33,958 nucleotides of DNA from Candidatus Uhrbacteria bacterium (GTDB lineage Bacteria > Patescibacteriota > Patescibacteriia > 2-12-FULL-60-25), in the NCBI GenBank assembly GCA_016203535.1, contig JACQMO010000015.1:101295-135252 (forward strand), written 5' to 3'. The translations under genes and the position numbers were made by a program. The notes beneath the pieces are model-generated. The model was not told the origin of the DNA. It did no database searches and saw only the letters and a program-made list of their open reading frames with translations. This document shows, piece by piece, positions 29,908 through 33,958 of the stretch. How positions within the stretch are numbered: position 1 is the first letter of the stretch; each line of letters starts with the position of its first letter.

Positions 29908-32456
29908 TCGCGATGCTCTTCCAAGTAGACGTGTTTGACGAGACGGCCGTCGCCGCCCCGTTGAGTGTCGGTTCGGTTCTGGCGAACCCGATCGTGGTGC
30001 TGATCTCCGTCCTGGTCGGCATCGCGTTTGTCGCGACCGTCGTCCTGTTTCTCGTGCGGCGGGCGTACAACCGATCCGGACGGGCGCGGCGGGCGTTCGG
30101 AATGGTCGTGCTCCTCATCCGCGTCCCGAAGGAAACAAAAAAAGAAGACGAGGGCGGAACGTCCCAGCAACGGATCCAAGAGACGATCGCCGTGATGGAA
30201 ACGATCTTTTCCACGATCGGTTCGTTCAAGGCGGAGCGGGGCGCCCTCGCGTGGCTGTTCGGGCGCGAGGATCACTTCGCATTCGAGATCGTGAGTCACA
30301 AAGACAAGATCTCCTTTTACGCGGCGGCGCCCGCGGCCTATCGCGGGTTCATCGAGGAACAGGTCCACGCCCAGTACCCGCACGCGCAGATCGACGAGGT
30401 CCCGGACTACAACCTGTTCTCGCCGACCGGGATCGTCTTCGGCAGCTATCTGATGCTCCGGCGGTCGAGCGGATTCCCCATCAAGACGTACCGGAAACTC
30501 GAATCCGATCCGCTGAATTCCGTCACGAACGCCCTGTCGAAGGTGACGGGCGATGACGGGGCGGCCGTGCAATACGTCGTCCGGAGCGCCCGGCCGAGCT
30601 GGCGGAGCGAAGGGTTGCGGATCGCTCGGGCGATGCAGCAGGGGAAAAAACTGTCTGACGTGAAAGGCGGCACGATCGTCTCGTCGGTCGGCAAAGAACT
30701 CAAAGGGTTCGCGACGACGAAGCCCGCCGAACGGAAACCGCAAGAACCGTATCGCCTCACCCCGCTCGAGGAGGAAATGGTGAAGGGTCTCGAAGAAAAG
30801 GCGGCGAAAGCCGGCTTGGACGTGAACGTCCGCATCGTCGTCTCGAGCGCGGACCCGAACCGCGCGCAGCGACACATGAACGACATCCTCGGCGCGTACG
30901 GCCAGTACAACATCTACGAGTACGGCAATTCGTTCGTGAAGAACGCGCCGAGGTTCCAGACGGTGCTCATCCGTCATTTCATCTACCGCCATTTCGACAC
31001 GAGATATTCCATGGTCCTGAACTCCGAGGAACTGGCATCGCTCTACCACATGCCGCTCCCATCGACGGAAACGCCGAAGATCAACTGGCTCCTGGCCCGT
31101 CGGGCGCTCCCGCCGACGAATCTCCCGACGGAGGGGATCGTTCTCGGCCATTCGGAATACCGCGGACATGACTACGTCATCCGGATGAAGCCGCAGGACC
31201 GCCGACGGCACACGTACATCATCGGGAAATCCGGATCCGGGAAAACCGAGCTCATGAAGAGCATGGTCAAACAGGATATCGAGGAAGGCCGGGGCGTCTG
31301 CGTCATCGACCCGCACGGCGACTTCGCCGATGACGCGCTGTCGTTCGTCCCGCGGGAACGCGCGGAGGACGTGATCTATTTCAGCCCGGCCGACACGGAG
31401 CGGCCGCTCGGGTTGAACATGCTCGAATACGATCCGAACTATCCGGAGCAGAAGACCTTCGTCATCAACGAGATGCTGAAGATCTTCGACAAGCTGTACG
31501 ACTTGAAGTCCACCGGCGGCCCGATGTTCGAGCAGTACATGCGCAACGCGATGATCCTCATCATGGACGATCCGGAAACGGGAAGCACGCTCATGGAGAT
31601 TCCGCGCGTCCTTGCGGACGAAGAGTTCCGCGCGCTCAAACTTTCGAAATGCAAAACACAGGTGGTGAAGGATTTTTGGACGAAAGAAGCGCAAAAAGCG
31701 GGCGGTGAAGCGTCCCTCCAAAACATGGTTCCGTACATCACGTCAAAGCTGACGCCTTTCATCTCGAACGACGTCATGCGGCCCATCATCGGACAGCAGA
31801 AAAGCGCGTTCAACGTGCGGCAGGTCATGGACGAGGGGAAAATCCTCCTTCTGAACCTCTCCAAAGGAAAACTCGGGGACATCAACGCGTACCTCATCGG
31901 GATGGTGCTGGTCGGAAAAATCCTCATGGCGGCGCTGTCTCGGACGGACATGGAGCCGGAAAAACGGAAAGATTTCTATCTCTACATCGACGAGTTTCAG
32001 AATTTCCTGACGGATTCCATCTCCGCCATCCTGTCCGAAGCGCGGAAATACGGGTTGGACCTCGTGATTGCGCACCAGTTTATCGGACAGCTCGCGCAGA
32101 AGGGGGATACGCTCATCCGGGACGCGATTTTCGGGAACGTGGGGAGCATGATGGCGTTTCGCGTCGGCCCGGACGACGCGGAATTCCTCGAAAAGGAATT
32201 CGCACCGGTGTTCGGCCAATACGACCTGATCAACGTCGAAGCGTTCACATGCAACGCGAAGATCCTGATCGACAACACCGCGACGCGTCCGTTCAACATG
32301 AAGCCGTATCGCGCGATTCCCGGTCCGGACAAGGAGCTCCCCGCGATGATTCGGGAACTATCGCGCTACAAATACGGGAGGAAACGTGCGTTGGTTGAGG
32401 CGGAGATCCAGGAGCGGACCGCCGCGGCCGAGCGTGCGTCTGATTCAATTGCGTGA
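29904..32456 (+). CDS. Membrane-anchored TraG/VirB4-like ATPase (conjugation/T4SS coupling type)
   Basis: The 850-residue protein has one N-terminal membrane segment at about residues 28-53 (VVLISVLVGIAFVATVVLFLV) and a mixed N-terminal domain of about 350 residues. The RecA-like motor has Walker A IIGKSGSGKTEL at about 440-451, CVIDPHGDFADD just after, Walker B FYLYIDEFQNF at about 691, and a later VIAHQFIGQL with a Gln-containing motif. It matches the DUF87/TraG-D family of DNA-translocating or secretion ATPases. It could pump DNA in conjugation or uptake, or power a pilus-like system; no other secretion genes are present. It overlaps both neighbours (ATGA, and GTGA at 32453). Confidence 0.87.
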   Translation: MIAMLFQVDVFDETAVAAPLSVGSVLANPIVVLISVLVGIAFVATVVLFLVRRAYNRSGRARRAFGMVVLLIRVPKETKKEDEGGTSQQRIQETIAVMETIFSTIGSFKAERGALAWLFGREDHFAFEIVSHKDKISFYAAAPAAYRGFIEEQVHAQYPHAQIDEVPDYNLFSPTGIVFGSYLMLRRSSGFPIKTYRKLESDPLNSVTNALSKVTGDDGAAVQYVVRSARPSWRSEGLRIARAMQQGKKLSDVKGGTIVSSVGKELKGFATTKPAERKPQEPYRLTPLEEEMVKGLEEKAAKAGLDVNVRIVVSSADPNRAQRHMNDILGAYGQYNIYEYGNSFVKNAPRFQTVLIRHFIYRHFDTRYSMVLNSEELASLYHMPLPSTETPKINWLLARRALPPTNLPTEGIVLGHSEYRGHDYVIRMKPQDRRRHTYIIGKSGSGKTELMKSMVKQDIEEGRGVCVIDPHGDFADDALSFVPRERAEDVIYFSPADTERPLGLNMLEYDPNYPEQKTFVINEMLKIFDKLYDLKSTGGPMFEQYMRNAMILIMDDPETGSTLMEIPRVLADEEFRALKLSKCKTQVVKDFWTKEAQKAGGEASLQNMVPYITSKLTPFISNDVMRPIIGQQKSAFNVRQVMDEGKILLLNLSKGKLGDINAYLIGMVLVGKILMAALSRTDMEPEKRKDFYLYIDEFQNFLTDSISAILSEARKYGLDLVIAHQFIGQLAQKGDTLIRDAIFGNVGSMMAFRVGPDDAEFLEKEFAPVFGQYDLINVEAFTCNAKILIDNTATRPFNMKPYRAIPGPDKELPAMIRELSRYKYGRKRALVEAEIQERTAAAERASDSIA

Positions 32457-32481
32457 TCTTCTCGCAACCACAGGAAGGTTG

Positions 32482-32490
32482 TGTTACCAT
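32482..32490 (+). promoter_or_regulatory. Candidate extended -10 before the gene at 32495
   Basis: TGtTACCAT lies 4 nt before GTG 32495. The spacing is shorter than in the other leaderless promoters, so the assignment is tentative. Confidence 0.35.
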
Positions 32491-32494
32491 ACCT

Positions 32495-33154
32495 GTGGAT
32501 AACAACGTGGGTGGGGAAAAAGAAGGCATGGCCAAAAACAAAACGGCACAACCGTCTTCGGATACGGACATCGCGCCGGAGCATGGGACAGAAAGCAAAG
32601 CGACGATCAACGCGGTTGAGACGAAGTTGATGTTGTCGAAAAAAATCATCTCGAGCGTCCGCGAGCAGTTGAATCAGCTTGAACGGCTCCTCTCGAGCGA
32701 GGCGGACGCGTCTTCGATTGATGATCTCGTCACAAAACAAGTGACGTCCACGGGGGAATTTTTAGGCCCACAATCCGGAGGCCGGATTGTGGAAGGGGTG
32801 TTTGACGGACAAAACATGGTCGGTTCGGACGGCCACCAGTATCTCGTCCCCCAGAATTACGCATCGAAGTCAAAACTCGTCGAGGGGGACATTTTGAAAC
32901 TAACGATCCAGCCGAGCGGAGGATTCTTGTTCAAACAAATCGGGCCGATCGAGCGCGAACGCATCGTCGGGATGCTCGTTCGGGACGAGAACACCCAGTC
33001 CTGGAAGGTGGTGGCGGATGGAAAGAAGTACAGCGTTCTGCCCGCGTCCGTGTCTTACTTCAAAGGGCAGCCGGGAGATGACGCCGTCGTCTTGATCCCG
33101 CGATCCGCCCCTTCCCGGTGGGCGGCGATTGAAAACGTGATAAAGAAGGAGTAG
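32495..33154 (+). CDS. Unrecognised cytoplasmic protein with two beta-barrel-like modules
   Basis: The 219-residue protein (from GTG 32495) has a polar N-terminal tail and a helix around SKKIISSVREQLNQLERLL. A beta-rich C-terminal two thirds follows, with GRIVEGVFDGQNMVGSDG, KLVEGDILKLTIQPSGGFLF and SWKVVADGKKYSVLPASV. The beta modules resemble small OB or SH3-like folds but no family is named with confidence; homologues appear to occur in CPR bacteria. Three starts are possible: GTG 32453 (overlapping the ATPase stop), GTG 32495 (after an extended -10) and ATG 32528 (after AAGAAGG, too close). It lies between the ATPase and dnaX, so a DNA-related role is conceivable. Confidence 0.7.
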   Translation: MDNNVGGEKEGMAKNKTAQPSSDTDIAPEHGTESKATINAVETKLMLSKKIISSVREQLNQLERLLSSEADASSIDDLVTKQVTSTGEFLGPQSGGRIVEGVFDGQNMVGSDGHQYLVPQNYASKSKLVEGDILKLTIQPSGGFLFKQIGPIERERIVGMLVRDENTQSWKVVADGKKYSVLPASVSYFKGQPGDDAVVLIPRSAPSRWAAIENVIKKE

Positions 33155-33165
33155 GGTGGGCTCCT

Positions 33166-33958
33166 ATGTCCCTCAGCCGCACGCACAGACCGACGCGCTT
33201 CAAGGAAATTACGGGCCAGCCGAACATCACCGAGACCCTGCGCAAACAGGTCGCCGCGGGAAAAACCGCCCACGCGTACCTGTTTTCCGGTCCCCGCGGC
33301 GTCGGAAAAACGACCACGGCGCGCGTCCTTGCCAAAGCCCTGAATTGCGAACGTCCGGACGACGGTGAACCGTGCGGCGCATGCGCCCGGTGCCGTTCCA
33401 ACGCGGAAGGATCATCGATCGACATCATCGAGATTGACGCCGCGTCGCATAACGGCGTTGATCATGTGCGGGAATCGATCTTGGAGCATGTCCGCTTCAC
33501 GCCGGTCAGTAATCCCTACAAGCTCTACATTCTCGACGAGGCGCATATGCTCACGGGAGCCGCGTGGAACGCGATGCTGAAGACGCTCGAAGAACCACCG
33601 ACGTACGCGATCTTCATGTTCGCGACGACGGAGCTGCACAAGATCCCGCTGACCATACAGTCGCGCTGCCAGCGGTACGACTTCAAGCGGATCCCCGCCG
33701 AACCGCTCGCCGCAAGGCTCCGTGACCTCGCCGCCCGCGAGGGGGCGACGCTCGCGCCGACGGTCGTGGACTCGATCGTCCGGCATGCGGACGGATGCCT
33801 CCGCGACGCCGAGACCTTGCTGGGACAACTGCTGACCCTCGGAGAAACAAACATCACCGAGGACGTCGCGGGGTTCGTGATCCCGGTCTCTCGGATGCCG
33901 CGCGCGGCGCAGCTCCTGGAGGCGCTCGCGCAGCTCGTCGCGGATCAGGCTCACGGTC
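33166..33958 (+). CDS. dnaX: DNA polymerase III tau/gamma subunit, N-terminal part
   Basis: 264 residues are present before the window ends. The AAA+ core is clear: Walker A GPRGVGKTT at 42-50; the DnaX zinc module Cys61, Cys70, Cys73, Cys76 (C-x8-C-x2-C-x2-C); Walker B with DEAH at 124-127; LEEPP at 141-145; sensor ATTE around 153-156; and the arginine-finger SRC motif at 166-168. It loads the sliding clamp during replication. The start ATG 33166 is 11 nt after the previous stop; an AAGGAG lies 14 nt upstream, rather far for a Shine-Dalgarno. The C-terminus (tau extension) is outside the window. Confidence 0.96.
   Translation, partial: MSLSRTHRPTRFKEITGQPNITETLRKQVAAGKTAHAYLFSGPRGVGKTTTARVLAKALNCERPDDGEPCGACARCRSNAEGSSIDIIEIDAASHNGVDHVRESILEHVRFTPVSNPYKLYILDEAHMLTGAAWNAMLKTLEEPPTYAIFMFATTELHKIPLTIQSRCQRYDFKRIPAEPLAARLRDLAAREGATLAPTVVDSIVRHADGCLRDAETLLGQLLTLGETNITEDVAGFVIPVSRMPRAAQLLEALAQLVADQAHG

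Noticed and set aside
29559-31721. 720-residue open frame antisense to the ATPase
   Set aside because: It is a composition shadow: Arg/Asp/His-rich, no motifs, and fully opposite a gene with intact Walker motifs.

Overview
The window looks like a stretch of a GC-rich (roughly 60%) genome from a Patescibacteria/CPR-type bacterium. This is an inference from family-level features: an unusually short HrcA, a MurG with an altered N-terminal loop, an ECF sigma factor paired with a DUF5667-type protein, an orphan TraG/VirB4-like ATPase, a stand-alone NifU domain, and almost no Shine-Dalgarno sequences. I cannot name the lineage. Coding density is very high, with many ATGA overlaps, and no CRISPR array, insertion sequence, phage or rRNA was seen.

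Layout. Positions 1-901 (minus) hold a secreted lysozyme-like protein cut by the window edge. Positions 954-4223 hold a membrane glycosyltransferase-like protein and two unrecognised membrane-associated proteins. Positions 4258-6287 encode dTDP-glucose 4,6-dehydratase and a long-form glucose-1-phosphate thymidylyltransferase. A PEGA-domain protein (minus) and an S41 protease (plus) diverge at 7.6 kb; a Nudix hydrolase overlaps the protease end. rpmA (L27, minus), a NifU-domain protein and a small membrane protein follow. mraY-ftsW-murG forms a cell-wall cluster ending in a bidirectional terminator shared with tRNA-Lys(TTT). Two glycosyltransferases and murD come next, and the murD stop codon lies inside a CIRCE operator that opens the heat-shock cluster hrcA-grpE-dnaK-(HAD phosphatase)-dnaJ. 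An ECF sigma factor with a probable anti-sigma partner, a small anchored protein, a Gly-rich lipoprotein of myxobacterial style, a repetitive surface protein, cysS, corA, a three-gene ATPase operon and the start of dnaX complete the window.

Two cross-cutting patterns stand out. First, many transcription-unit heads carry an extended -10 (TGnTAnnnT), sometimes with a -35 at 17-18 bp, placed 4-8 nt before the start codon, which implies largely leaderless mRNAs and settles several start codons. Second, several short repeat families sit both between genes and inside genes. Four are degenerate heptanucleotide arrays (at the rfbB stop codon, before rpmA, in murD, and at the dnaK 3' end). A fifth, unrelated element (core TTCGACTCCGCTCAGGATGA) is inserted in frame in cysS. 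Housekeeping proteins MurD and CysS therefore carry repeat-derived peptides. I consider this spread of short repeats into essential genes the most interesting signal here.
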